From Podospora bellae-mahoneyi (lineage: Eukaryota; Ascomycota; Sordariomycetes; Sordariales; Podosporaceae): 64,000 bases of DNA. Under the pieces are notes generated by a model, which saw only the letters and a list, made by a program, of their open reading frames with translations, was not told where the DNA came from and searched no databases. Numbering within the stretch: the first letter of the stretch is position 1; each line of letters opens with the position of its first letter. The position numbers and the translations under genes are program-made. This document shows positions 33,996 to 45,746 of this stretch, piece by piece. The stretch is taken from assembly GCF_035222275.1 (NCBI RefSeq), contig NC_085884.1, positions 1,674,001 to 1,738,000 on the forward strand, in the 5' to 3' direction.

Positions 33996-36056
33996 CTATC
34001 CACTGACGTTCAAATGCATCCAAGGATTGACGGCCCCCGACCGTTCGTCGCTTTGCCAGTTGAAGTGATGGTTCTCTTCCATTAAAGACGTCCCATTGCT
34101 ACCCGTCGTTCCCGAGGCAGAGGATTGCGATCCCAAGGTTTGAGTAGGCTGCTGTCTATACAAGATAGCATGCTCCCTTCTCAACCGTTCCATCTTGATC
34201 CGGCTGATAGCTCGGCTACCTCTCACCACGCGGTGGAAGAATAGAAATATGTAAAGACCTGTAAATGCCGTCACAGTCTCTCGAAAAAAAAAAGTACATC
34301 TGAACCAAGAAACCAATAAGAAAGAGGAAGGCAGCTACGACAACGACACCGATGTAGCCCTGGGCTTCTCTTCTAGAGAAGTCAATTAGGTCAATGGGTT
34401 GGGTGATGTAATCCTTGACATCCAGAATAGACCTCTGCTTTTGTCTGGGTTTCTTCTGCCGGATTCATATTAGCCTTATTGCAATTTTGCTTGGGGGAAT
34501 AACATACCTTAGCCCTCTCAGGTACTATGGCTCGCTCTAATTCTACGGTGTTGACACGCCGTGTAGGACGAGAACGCGGGTCCTCATTTTGGGACGAGAA
34601 GCCCGTGTTTATGAAAGACCGCATGGGCAGCCCTGGACCGGTGCCCAAATCAACCTCTGAGTCTAAACTGCCTGAATCGCTCCGTGAGAGATTCTCTGGC
34701 GATGCCGTGTTCAGTGAGGAACCCACTGAAGCCGATTGTCTTCGACGAGTGCGTGACGCTGCAATAGGGAAGCGCTGATAAGTTCTCGTTCTCATCGGCA
34801 GGTATGGAGTTCACCGAAAATTCCCAACTTACAAGACTTGATACCCAGAGCGGTTAGAGCATAGCTGACGAGAAGAATGACTGGCAGGACCTGGCCAAAT
34901 TTCCACTCCAGAAGTGGCGTAATATCGGCGCCTCCGTGAGTAAGCGAGGTGATAAGGTCAGTGATCGCTAAAGCAAACCAGAATGTACAGAGGAAAAGAT
35001 CGTAAATAATGGAGTTCTGCAGCTCGATGACCACATCAAAGCCAACATTGGCAAAAACCGCCCATAGGAGTCTTGTTGCTGAAATTTGGCCTGACCTCCT
35101 CCTGTTGATGGTTGTGGTGAGGGAAGTAAACCGTTTGAGGGAACTCGCTTGATTCTTTTCATGCATTTCCTCCAGGGACTTTTCAATATCATTTTGGGCT
35201 CCTGGATATCCATGCAGCTTTTCCAAAACCGCCAGAACCCATGAGCTGATTGGTTTCCGACGAGCATCAGAACCGGAGGGCAGCCGGGGAGCCACATCGG
35301 TGACAATGGATTGATAGTAGTTGACGCTCAGTGTCAACACGAGGCAAAACCAATCCCACAGGTATTCAAAGTCTGAGCTAGTCCGTGGCCAAGAGATGTC
35401 GCAGGCTGCAAGTGAAGTGTTGTCATACTCCCATGTACTGTACTGCAGATATTTGCAGACTAAAATGCCAGTAAGGCCCAGAATCATTAGCGATACCCGT
35501 AAATTTCTCTGAGCCTTCGTGCTCTCCTTGAAAGGAAGTCTTAGAACTGTCAGTGTTGCCAGATGCACAGTACAGCACAAGTAAGCCAGGTCGCAAGCAA
35601 CATGAAATGAGAACATCGATATCGAACAGATCTGGGAATAGATGGCGATGATTAATCCGAATCCAGTCAAGAGCATCTGATCGTTGATCAGGAGAATGAA
35701 GCCTTGATAACCGGAGACTTCAGATGTTACAGTCCATGCGGATCCAGACCGTGACGGTCCGCGCTCCAAGGCAAGGCCATATCATCGATACAGTTGTATT
35801 GTTGTTGCGGAATGCGAATCTTGATCCATGCCAACAAGAAGGCAATTATCGCTGCTACTGATGGAAGGATGAACGAGAGAAGGATCTGCAAGGACACTTA
35901 TTAGCTAAGGTCCGACCCTAAGAATGCATTCAGGGGGGATGTTTTACTTGCCCAAATACCGGCGATATCAGGATCGGTGATGTCGTCGTCGGCAACACTG
36001 GTGCTCTCGGAGCATTCAACATCCTTGCCACACAGACTAAGGGTAAATGAGACCAT
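33996..36056 (-). CDS. Fungal multi-pass membrane protein, unknown function, six exons
   Basis: Six exons fit with consistent phase: 36056-35952, 35885-35750, 35702-34833, 34758-34508, 34437-34314 and 34258-33996, giving 582 residues. Intron 1 uses a GC donor (TGG|gcaagt); the second is only 47 bp. The N-terminus has DDDITDPDIAGIW before a first helix (ILLSFILPSVAAIIAFLLAW). The core has INDQMLLTGFGLIIAIYSQI, then HVACDLAYLCCTVHLATLTV and further helices, ending with the helix GYIGVVVVAAFLFLIGLYIF. The INDQ..LTGFG and HLATLTVLR motifs mark a large family of uncharacterised ascomycete membrane proteins. A serine/arginine-rich loop (about residues 370-455) lies between the last two membrane parts. 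Function unknown. Confidence 0.82.
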
Positions 36057-37079
36057 GGCATCGTCTGGTATGGCGTTTATTTAGATAAAACAACAGTCCT
36101 GCTCCAAATGTAACAATCCTGGCGATTGAAGCCATTTAAGACGATCCAAGGTGACAGGCTATGAATCTCATGAGCAAATAAAGACCGGGTTTTCCGGCCT
36201 AGACCGCAGTCTCGCCGTAGCCTGGTCGGTGCCAGCTGTACGCTGCAGCAGCCGCCTGTACTTCGTATGCAACGTTTCCAATCATTCCTGGTGGCGGCCA
36301 GTGGGAGCCCATTGAAGCCCCAGTAGGTCTTCGCGCGCGTGGTGACAGCGGCTTCAGCTAGGACACAGCCTCAGATTTTCAAAACATGGGAAATGGTTTC
36401 TCGTACTTCAGGGCCTTTGGGAATGGCAGATAAGCGGTGCTAAGGCACACTGCGAGCAGCACTGGGGCTCTGTTAGAAAGCAAGTCAATATTTGTGATCT
36501 ATTCCAATGCGTGCTCTGAAAGATTACATGGGCACCTGTCGTGGACAGACTGACAGGCTCCAGGTGCCCGGCCATTGGGACAGCTGAGGGCGCAGCGAGA
36601 ACAGGAAAGGAGGAGAGCTGGCGAGATGCTGGCATGGAGGTCAAGAGTGGGGATGCCGCTGTCAAAGCAGGGACTTGAACGGGCGGGTCCCGGAAAACAA
36701 GCCGAAAAGCTTGGTTGAACCAAACAGAGGCTACGTGACGTCACCCAGATCCCGGAGAAGGAGATGTTTGGACACCGACTGTTCCGATGAGCCGGTGACT
36801 TTGTGCCCCTTCCGCGACTGCAGAGTGCCAGATCTTCGCTACAGGCAGATCGTGGGCTATGCCCGAAGCCACAGTTATAGCCGTGTTATTTACCCTCGAC
36901 AACTCGGTCGACTTTGGGCCTCAGCCCCGCTCACATCATCTTGACGGAAACGGCAGCGTGTTAGCGCCCAGCCTCCCGGATACTCCGTACGCTTTGCCGG
37001 TCGCCTGACGCTTTTATGCTGAACAATAACTTCAACCGCTCACACATTTTAAACAATATCACCAGCCCATGCTCGTCTG
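36057..37079. other. Divergent promoter region (1.0 kb)
   Basis: Between the membrane-protein gene (minus) and the C2-domain gene (plus). No gene recognised; minus-strand frames at 36408-36744 overlap each other and have no known domain. Confidence 0.45.
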
Positions 37080-39216
37080 TTGCGCGACAGCAACAGCCCA
37101 AGCTCCTCCATGTCAGCTCCTTCCGATCAAGCGACGGTCGATGCCCCGCCTAAGCGCAATGGCACGACAACCTCTGCGCTGCTCGAGAAGTACGCGAAGC
37201 AGAAGGAGAGGATAAAAACAAAGACAGGCCCTCCAGGCGGATTCGATCCCACACCTCTGCCAGACGCGCCGCCTGGCTACACTGTCAAGTTCACCTTCTA
37301 TCGCGCCTTCCACCTCCCCATTGCCGATCTGCATCTCCACTCCTCAGACCCCTTCATCCATGCGACATTGTTGCATGCCGCGCCGACAAGACACAAGGAA
37401 GACCCCGTCTTGACCCGACGAACGCGAACACTGAGGAGAACCACCGAACCAGAATGGAGGGAAGAGTGGATTGTGGCCAACGTTCCAGCGTCGGGATTTG
37501 CGCTTAAGTGTCGCCTGTACGACGAGGATTGGCCAGATCATGACGATAGACTGGGCAATGTTACCGTTAGAGTCCCGCATGTCAGTGAGGACTGGGAAGG
37601 ATTTGGACCTGAGGGCAAGATATTTGAGGTCAAGAAGCGCTCCGGCAGCCGCAGAGCTTACTTCGTCCACGGCATCAGGTCGGTATTCTGCCGCAATGTC
37701 CCACTGACACCAAGATTGCAGCTTGGGATCGAGGTGTTGGGAAAGTCGGACCCTCCGCATGCCCAGGTTTATACCGTTGGTCCAACCCACTGGGTGAAGC
37801 ACTACAGCCCAATGATTGGGTGGGTGACCGGTGTCAAAGTCAACAAGGACGCGGACAACGACGCGACGTCTTCTATCCACTCGAAAAAGAGTCGTCGCAC
37901 AAAGAAGTTTGAGTGGGTTTCACCTTACTGCCTGCTGGATCTACACATGGACGCTGATAACTTGCAGTTTCCAAGCAAACGAGATACAACTCGCCGGGCC
38001 TGTACCGCCCAAGCTCTACCACCGCTATGTCGAGTTCCGCCCCATGATCGGCCGCATGTTCTCCTCCAAAGGCTTACGCGGCCGGGTTCTCAATGCCGTC
38101 CTTCACAAACAGCATCACCGAATCTACAACTTTGACTCCAGCACCGAATACGGCAACTTTGAAGCCTGCAGCGAAGAGGCTTCTCTCCAGTTTCTCAAGA
38201 TGGTCCACTTTGACGAAGGCGGCCGCATCTTTACATATGTCATTACTCTTGATGGCCTGATGCGCTTCACCGAGACAGGCAAGGAATTCGGCATCGATCT
38301 TTTGTCGAAACACTCGATGCACAGCGACGTGGCCACGTACATAGCCTGCTCGGGCGAGTTCTTCATCCGGCGTCTCGCTCACCCGCGCAAGTCACACCAT
38401 CGCCATCACAGCCACGTCTCCTCGGGCGAATCCTCGTCTACTCAGCCCCCAACCCCACCGACGCATCCGCCCAACGAAAACATTGGCGATGGGCCCCCCA
38501 AGTCACCCCCACCACCTAAGCCTCAGCTTTACCAGCTGATCATTGACAATGACAGCGGGACGTATCGTCCGGACAAGTCTGTCTTGCCAGATTTGCAGAA
38601 ATTCTTGGAGAGGAATTTACCTGGGATGGAGATCAAGGCTATGCACTGCGACGAGGAGGAGCTGAAGAAGATGAAGAAGATGCAGATAGAGATCAAGAAG
38701 AAGGAGGGTCCGGCTGTGAGGATGGTGCTGAACCGGAGCCCGAGCAACTCGAGTTTTAGCTCGGATGATGAGTCGAGATTGGGGGATTTGGCGAATTTGG
38801 GGGATGATGATGATAAAGGGGGGGGGATGGGGTTAAGGAGTAAGAAGGAGAGGGCGTTTGATCTTGTGCAGGAGCCGCAGAGGTGGAGGGAGGTTATTGG
38901 GTACCCGAAGAAGAGGAAGACGGGGGATCTGGAAAAGGGGAAGGGGTTGGATGGGGCGGGGGATGAGGATGAGAAGGTTGGTGGGAAAGTTAGGGAGGAG
39001 GAGGAGGAAGGGGTTAAAGAGGGTGGGGATGGTAAGGCTGACGGGGATGTTAAAGGGCATGGGAGAAAGACAAAGATTGATGGGGATGTGAAGGATCTAA
39101 GTGACTCGAAAGAACAGGACGAGAAGAGGGAGGAAAAGAGCGGCGATACTGAAGGTAATGGTAGCGGTAATGGTAATGGTGATGCCGAAAGTTCAGGGGT
39201 TGAGACCAAGGCGTGA
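37080..39216 (+). CDS. C2-domain protein with charged C-terminal tail
   Basis: Exons 37080-37912 and 37968-39216 with a 55-bp GT-AG intron, giving 693 residues (683 if Met-11, MSAPSDQATVD, is used). An N-terminal low-complexity segment precedes a C2-like domain at about residues 65-190: YTVKFTFYRAFHLPIADLHL, SSDPFIHATL, EPEWREEWIVANVPASGFAL and YDEDWPDHDDRLGNVTV. It is followed by a fungal-specific region: HYSPMIGWVTGVK, then across the intron VPPKLYHRYVEFRPMIGRMF and GRIFTYVITLDGLMRFTETG. The last 250 residues are highly charged, with EEEEEGVKEGGDGKADGDVK and GNGSGNGNGD. C2 domains bind membranes, often with calcium; only some of the usual acidic loop residues are seen. Exact role unknown. 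Confidence 0.82.
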
Positions 39217-39553
39217 GATGCTGGTCTAAACGAGAAGGACAATGACTTGACGATATAGATACCTCATTTTTGCTTAGCCGGGCAGGGCAGGATTAGGGCC
39301 GATGGCGTCCGGAGTTTGGGTTGGTTTATGGCATCATGGTCAGGACACTGATGATACCCAGTTGGGTTAGCGAGCGTTTTGTTTGTATTTCTGCTTCTCT
39401 GCTCTATATTGCTGAAGGTCTAGATTTCAGTTAATACCACCATTCGCCAGCTTCATTCTTGCCGACAGTCTTATGTGGAGGCCTCTCCTACAAGCACAGT
39501 TTCTTTTTCCTATTCAGGGTTACGCTCACATTTCTTTCTCTCTCTCTCTCTCC
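39217..39553. other. Intergenic between convergent C2 and Nudix genes
   Basis: About 340 bp of 3' flanks, with a (CT)n tract at about 39536-39554 that runs up to the Nudix stop. No gene seen. Confidence 0.45.
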
Positions 39554-40397
39554 TCACAAACTATTTGGTGGCGATAAAGGCATCTCCGGTCGTGATGGCG
39601 GCGTCTCGGTCCCGGATGCTTCAACAATCCCCACGCTACCTGCCTCGGAGGTTTTGGGACTTGACAGCTGTGAGTCTTTTTGTGGTGGGTCTTGGCAAGC
39701 CACCGCAGCATTCATCCCAACGTCCATGTCGTCCATCTGGGAGGCTGCCAAGGCGAGGTCGATGCCCCGTTGGAGGACCTGGGCGTCTAGACCACCACCA
39801 TCCATAGTCAGCATTTGGTGTTGTGGTGTGGTGTGGTGTGGTGTGGTTACGGGATTGTGCAAGTTCAAACTCACAAGCATGATTAACCATCATCCCGGGC
39901 CCCTCCTCAAAACCCACCCACAGGGCCTCGAACTGCTCATCAGACATTTGCGTCTCTTTTGCCAGGGGGAGAGCGCTGTCCCCGATGGCTACATACCAGA
40001 GGACTATAGCGAGGGCGCCGTTCTTCTTTTGGGGGTGCTGCATTAGGGCGATGGGCTCGGTGAGGCGGGCGGTGTTAGGGAGGAGGACGTCGCCGGAGGG
40101 GTCGAAGCGGGCTTTTTGGAGCTGGGGGTTGTGTGTGGAGGTGGAGGAAGGGGGGGTGCAGCGGGTTGATAAGGGGACGGGAAGGAGGGTGGCGGTGCAG
40201 CCTGCTTCTTCGTAGGTTTCGCGGATGGCGGTTGCCTCGAGGGGTTCGGACCAGTCTTTGCGGCCGCGGGGGAGGTAGTAGGTTTTAGAGGTGAGGTCGT
40301 GGATGATGAGGACTTTGCGGGCGGGGAGGTCGACGGTTATGGTGCCTGAGGCGAGGTAGAAGTCGGAGGAGAAAGTTACTTTCCAGGAGGGGGACAT
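39554..40397 (-). CDS. Nudix hydrolase
   Basis: Exons 40397-39875 and 39786-39554, with an 88-bp GT-AG intron, giving 251 residues. The Nudix box is complete: GRKDWSEPLEATAIRETYEE then AGC, so the GX5EX7REUXEEXGU residues for divalent metal are all present. It is preceded by the strand KTYYLPR. The substrate is not defined by sequence; fungal relatives of this size act on diphosphoinositol polyphosphates, dinucleotide polyphosphates or NDP-sugars. The C-terminal tail from exon 2 (YAQVLQRGIDLALAASQMDD, then a Pro/Ser-rich end) is not part of the fold. The intron carries a GTGTG-type repeat (about 39825-39846). Confidence 0.87.
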
Positions 40398-42841
40398 GGT
40401 GGGGATGGAGAGGGAGGGAGATGAAGGTGTAGATGTGGGAGGTTTGAAGACTGTGAAGTGTGAGAGGTTGAAGACTGTGAGAAATTGAAGACTGTGAGAG
40501 GCTTTGGAAACTGTGAGAGGGCCGAGTAAATGGCGTTGAGCCTTGGTGTTAATGGTTGATATTAGAAAAGAAAGGTAAGGTTAAGCACATGAGAGCGGTG
40601 AGTTTGCCCGTACAAAGTCCAGAGTAGGCAGGTGTAAGTGATCCGACCTGTGGGCGATATCGTGACGACAAGGCATCTTATAACCCAGCACCTTCTCTTG
40701 TTGGTTTCCCCAGGATAGGCACTATCATAGGTAGGGCAAGGTAACATTGGAGTTCCCGGAACCATGGTGTGAAAATCAGATCACCTTTGTTGGCTGAAAG
40801 GGGCTAGGGCTACCTGGTTCTGGGCCTGCCAAACCGACGAGCACACGACACACACCTTTGATGACCAAAAAGCACCCCACCACAAGATCTACATCGTACC
40901 CCCATTCATATGTTCACCGACGATGATAGGTGACGAATTACCTCCCTGTGCATAAGGTGACAGGTAAACACCATGAATCTAGGGTGCTGTAGCCCTTCCC
41001 AGCTCCTGGAATCTCATCTGATCACTAACTGCAACGGTTCAACCGGTTATGCCTTTGCTAGATCCTCCGAGACACCACGGATGACGTCCTCAGCTGTGTT
41101 CTCTCTCGCCTTGGTTGATACCTAGATCGGTGATAACTCCGGCCGAATGAGGTGGCATATCTGGTAACATTCCCGTTGACCTTTTTATCAAGAAAAAGCA
41201 AGGAGTTCCGGGAAACCTAAGGGATTTCATGATCGAATTTCCGATCTGGCGTGCTATTGGAGAGTTTGGGTGATCCCAGCAGCAGAATGGGAAAAGCAAA
41301 CATGATTTTTTTAGGGCCGCGCAGCAATGAGCCGCACTTTGGATGACTGTCAAGACGGAGGTTTCCGAGCGTGCTGGCTGCAGGTTGGAGGATTTAAAGA
41401 GGATCGGTGAGCAGCTGGAGACGGCACTTCAGAGGTGAAGGTTTACGGGAAGAGAGGTAGTATAGGTAGGTATATATGCTTGATACTCTCTTGATGGATC
41501 GTCGCTAAGAGTATGTAGGTATACACAACTAGGTTACACTGCCCCTTTCAGACCCAGTTTGGCTGCATCATTGTGAATGCGGGGTTCGGGACCAAAAAAG
41601 TGGTGTGATTGTGATCTGATAGGAGGGGTTTGGTGCTGTTGGACATATCCTGTGATAGTTATCAGTGTAGGTATGAAATGAAGTCAGCCAACAGGGCACA
41701 AACACATTCCATCTGATGATGTATCTATCTCCCTCAAATTTCTCGAGTCTCTTATCAAGTCTGTCATTGTCTGATGTTGAAAGCTCCCCGTCAAAGAGCC
41801 AACATTGAGGCTTGGCATGGATATCACCTACCCACAGTACCTATCATCCGAGACCCTGAATTGATACTGATACTGGTCCAAGACATACCTGATTAAAGAA
41901 GATATCCCCAAGAAAAGACCTTGTGCTCACTGACACCAGATCGTATCGTTCAACACGTGGGAGATCTGAGGGCAGCATCCGGGACATCCTGACAAAGATA
42001 TGCAGGGATGGCCCTGACCAGGCGATCAGCCAAACGATCTGGGAATTCCAAAGCCTTGGCAGCACTTCCTCTGGAAGCCAATGCCGGGGCCGACGCGAAT
42101 GTCAGATGAGCTTCCACGCTTCTCGACCGAGCCCCTGAATACGCGTTCATATCGGTGATACGGAGTATTGGGCAAGCAACCTGTTAGAAGGAGCGGAAGC
42201 ACGGTCATCTCAGCACAACTTCCAAGCTCCCGTCTTTGAGGACCAGAGACTGGCTGTCACTGTTACTAGCGCTGGCCAACGACGGAAGCTCGGTCCATCT
42301 TCCACCTCAATTACAGTGGACACCCCGCGCCTGCGCCACCAAGAAACGACGTCTGAGAAACAAGAAAGCCGCTAACAATTTTGGAGCTCCCCGTTCGTCC
42401 AAGTGCCACTCACAGTCGTGCTCCAGCTCCCATCCTTTGGGCACGAGTTGTCATCGTAATTGACGTCGCCTGTTCCGAGTTGGAACTGTTTATATTGTTC
42501 TCCAGGGCCCTTTTCGATAATCAACTCTCAAACACTGTCCATCAAATCCCCAAAGGCCTGGAGACGTGGCTCCCCCCCGGCAGATGAAACCGAACGAGCC
42601 CCTTGGTTACAATTTGATCGAGAAACGAGATTACAACATCCAGGCGACTTCACTGTTTGCAAGACACCACCAGCCCAGCCACCACCTACGGATACCTCAC
42701 CCTGACTGCTATCAAGAGCCCGTTTGATCAATCCCTTGCGCTCCAAACTCACCATCACCAGTCAAGTGGGCGTTTGCCGACGGTACTTGGGGCGTTTGGT
42801 CGGTGGATGAGGACCAGGACCTGTCCCGACGGCGCCGAGGG
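40398..42841. other. Long divergent intergenic region (2.4 kb)
   Basis: Between the Nudix gene (minus) and the kinase gene (plus). It contains a degenerate tandem repeat next to the Nudix start and TAGGTAGGTA at 41463. No further gene is recognised. The region upstream of the kinase start is free of stops in frame for about 40 codons, so a further 5' kinase exon is possible. Confidence 0.45.
40444..40520. repeat. Degenerate tandem repeat, TTGAAGACTGTGA unit
   Basis: Four copies of TTGAAGACTGTGA (the last is TTGGAAACTGTGA) at about 40444, 40468, 40485 and 40504, each followed by a variable GAGAGG-like spacer. They lie 50-120 bp upstream of the Nudix start codon, so probably in its promoter or 5' UTR. 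Confidence 0.8.
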
Positions 42842-45746
42842 ATGCAGACGGCAAAGGGAAAGGCTGAGGCGCTTGGACGGAAGGCCAAGGTGTGTTTTCC
42901 TTCTTCTCTCGAGTCCGGGTTGTTCTAGTGTGTGATCGTGATAGCTAATCATGATCTCTCTTCGCTCTGTCTAGCTCACTCAGTCGTACCAAGAGCTCCT
43001 CGAGTAGGCCCGCCCACCAACGAGACCATCGCTACGATTGTATCACGCTGACTAACCTGTTCCCACAGCGAGTTCTCCAACAAGGACCTGAAATCTGTCG
43101 GAAACTACACTCTAGGCCGGTTAATAGGAAAAGGATCCTTTGGCAAGGTTTACCTTGCTACCCACAAACTCACAAATGGCTCCAAGGTTGGTTCTGAGCC
43201 GCGCATGCCAATGGGCAAGGGCAGTCATTGATGTGTTTATCTTTTATTTCTAGGTTGTTCTCAAGTCGGCGAAGAAGGACGATGCCAACCTGGCCCGCGA
43301 GATTCACCACCACCGCCAATTTGTACACCCACATATAGCAAGATTATACGAGGTGATTGTGACCGAATCCATGGTATGGCTGGTGCTGGAATACTGCTCG
43401 GGTGACGAACTCTACAACTATCTGATCGACCATGGCAAACTTCCCGTCGAAAAGGTGCAAAAGACGTTTACGCAGTTGGTCGGTGCCGTGTCCTATGTCC
43501 ACCAACAGAACTGCGTTCATCGCGACTTGAAGCTCGAAAATATCCTTCTCGACAAGAATGAGAACGTCAAGCTGTGCGACTTTGGCTTCACCCGGGAATA
43601 TGAGGGCAAGGCCAATTACCTTCAGACCTTTTGCGGCACCATATGCTATTCGGCCCCCGAAATGCTAAAGGGAGAAAAATACGCCGGCGAGAAGGTGGAC
43701 GTGTGGAGCTTGGGGGTCATCTTATACGCTTTGCTCACGGGTGAGCTGCCATTTGACGACGACAACGACCAGGTCACGAGAACCAAGATATTGACGGAGG
43801 AACCAAACTATCCCGATTTTATACCAGCCGACGCCTTGTCACTCCTCAAGCTGCTCCTCTCGAAACGCCCCCTGCTACGACCGACACTACCGGATATTCT
43901 GGCGCATCCTTTCCTCGCCGAGCACGCAACGCAGCAGCAAGAGATCCTCAAACTGGAACGACCGGCACCTTTTTCGACTCCTCTTGAGAAGGAGGTACTG
44001 CACCGGATGAAGAGTGCCGGGGTGGATATCGAGGCTGTGATGGAGAGCGTCATTTCTCAGCGATGCGATGCTCTGGGGGGTTGGTGGACGTTGCTGCTCG
44101 AAAAAGAAGTACGCAAAGTGATACGCAGAGAGAGGAAACGAAGAGAGAGGGCCGAGAATAGGAATTCACGCCGCTTCTCCCAAGCTTCCAGTCGACTGAA
44201 CGCTCTGGCGACGGTCGAGGAATCCCAGTTCGCGAAGCTTTCAGATACCCCCCATAGGACACGGGGCCGGAGCCAGAGGAGAAGCGCCCACTACCCTAGC
44301 TTGACGATTCCGGACTTGCCCGGGTTTGCCGACTTTTCCAAGACTGGAAACGGAAATCTTGCTCTTAGTCCTGATGGGGAGGAGCCACCTCCACCGATTG
44401 ACAAGGACTCGATAAGGTCAGTCAGCTCGTCGAGGCATCGGAGGCCGATCCCACCACCAAAGGAAGGGGTTCTAAGAAGCGCACGCTCTAGGGGCAGCAC
44501 CCTCCATCTAGTGACGACAACAGACGCGCTAGAGGCCACCACCACCTCGCAGGCAGGTGACCCAAAGAAGGTGAAGAAACGACCGTCACACGCCATCCTT
44601 GCGACGTGGAAGAACTGGACACATTGGCTCTTTGAGCACACGGGGATGAAGAATGCCAGCAGGCGTGGAGGAAGCCAGTCGGCGCCTAACCTTCTTTCCA
44701 AGCAGACAAGCGCAAAGGATACCAAGTCAAAAGATGCCAGTCCCCGGCCCCAGACCAGCAAGTATCCGGTGAGCGGGTCTAATGCAGCTCCTGCTACCGC
44801 CAGCCTACCCAAAGGTGTGGTTGCCAATGGCTACCCACCCCGCGGCTCTTCGGCAGCTCAAGGGACGTCGTCCAACCCAATTTCGCCGACCTTGTCGACC
44901 CCATCCATGCACCATCCCCGGATGCCCAGCTCCTCTGGGTACAAACGGCAGTCCATGTCGCCTTCACCTTTGACACCCCGCTCAACCATCCGGCGATCCT
45001 CTGGGCCCACTGGACTCCGTGGACGAAAGTCTACCTCGTCATCTGTCTCGTCAGTGCGGTCCCTGCACCACACGCACCACCATAGCCACAGCAAGGCTAG
45101 CTCAACGTCGTCGAACGGTTCCGTCTCCACGTCGGTTTCCAAGACGCCAATGCAGAATGCTCGAAGTCCCCACCACTCTGTCAAGGTTTTACCGGCCACT
45201 CCTACCGGCAACACCTTTCCCAGCAACATCCGTCTTGTGCGGGACCGCAGCGGACCACCCCTGAGCGTCTTCAACGAAGGACTACCGGCCTTCAACGGAG
45301 CCATGATTCCACAGCCCCCAGGCAGCCCGAACCCGTTTTCGGGTAACGGAGTCATGTTCGCCAAACGCAAGCGGAACATCTTCAAGGGGCCCATGCTGAG
45401 TTTGTCAGGTTCAAGGGACACACGCAGTTCGGGGTCTGGATCAGCAAGCCACTCTAGAAGTGCGAGTGCTAGCGGTCTCGGGCGTAGGAGCGGCGAGATG
45501 GCGATTCAGGAGGTGGACGAGGACGACGAAGACGACAATCTGACCGAACGGGGAAGGGGTCCTCCGAGTATGACAGACGAACTTGAAGAGGTGGAAGAGG
45601 TTGACTCTTTCTCGCCAATCGTCAAAGGCCCGGGCGAGATTGTGGAGGAGAAGATTTATGAGGAGGGAGAGGAAGAGACAGAGTTGAAAGCTGGGTTGCC
45701 TGGCTTGCAGCCCGCGGCGACGATAACACCATCGCCCGTGTTATGA
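42842..45746 (+). CDS. Ser/Thr protein kinase, CAMKL group, Kin4-like
   Basis: Exons 42842-42889, 42975-43003, 43069-43186 and 43254-45746, all GT-AG and in phase, giving 895 residues. A short lead (MQTAKGKAEALGRKAKLTQS) precedes the kinase domain: GRLIGKGSFGKVYLATH (P-loop), VVLKSAKKDD (ATP lysine), CVHRDLKLENILLDKN (catalytic loop), KLCDFGFTREYEG, then GTICYSAPEMLKGEKYAGEK (activation/APE) and VWSLGVILYALLTGELPF. Sequence type is the fungal Kin4/CAMKL family, which in yeast acts in the spindle-position checkpoint. The 500-residue tail is Ser/Pro-rich and mostly disordered, ending acidic (DEDDEDD). The second exon is only 29 nt. An additional 5' exon cannot be excluded. Confidence 0.9.

Noticed and set aside
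33996-34316. Frameshift at the A10 run in the membrane-protein gene
   Set aside because: A 55-bp GT-AG intron (34259-34313) covers the run and restores phase, so no frameshift is needed.
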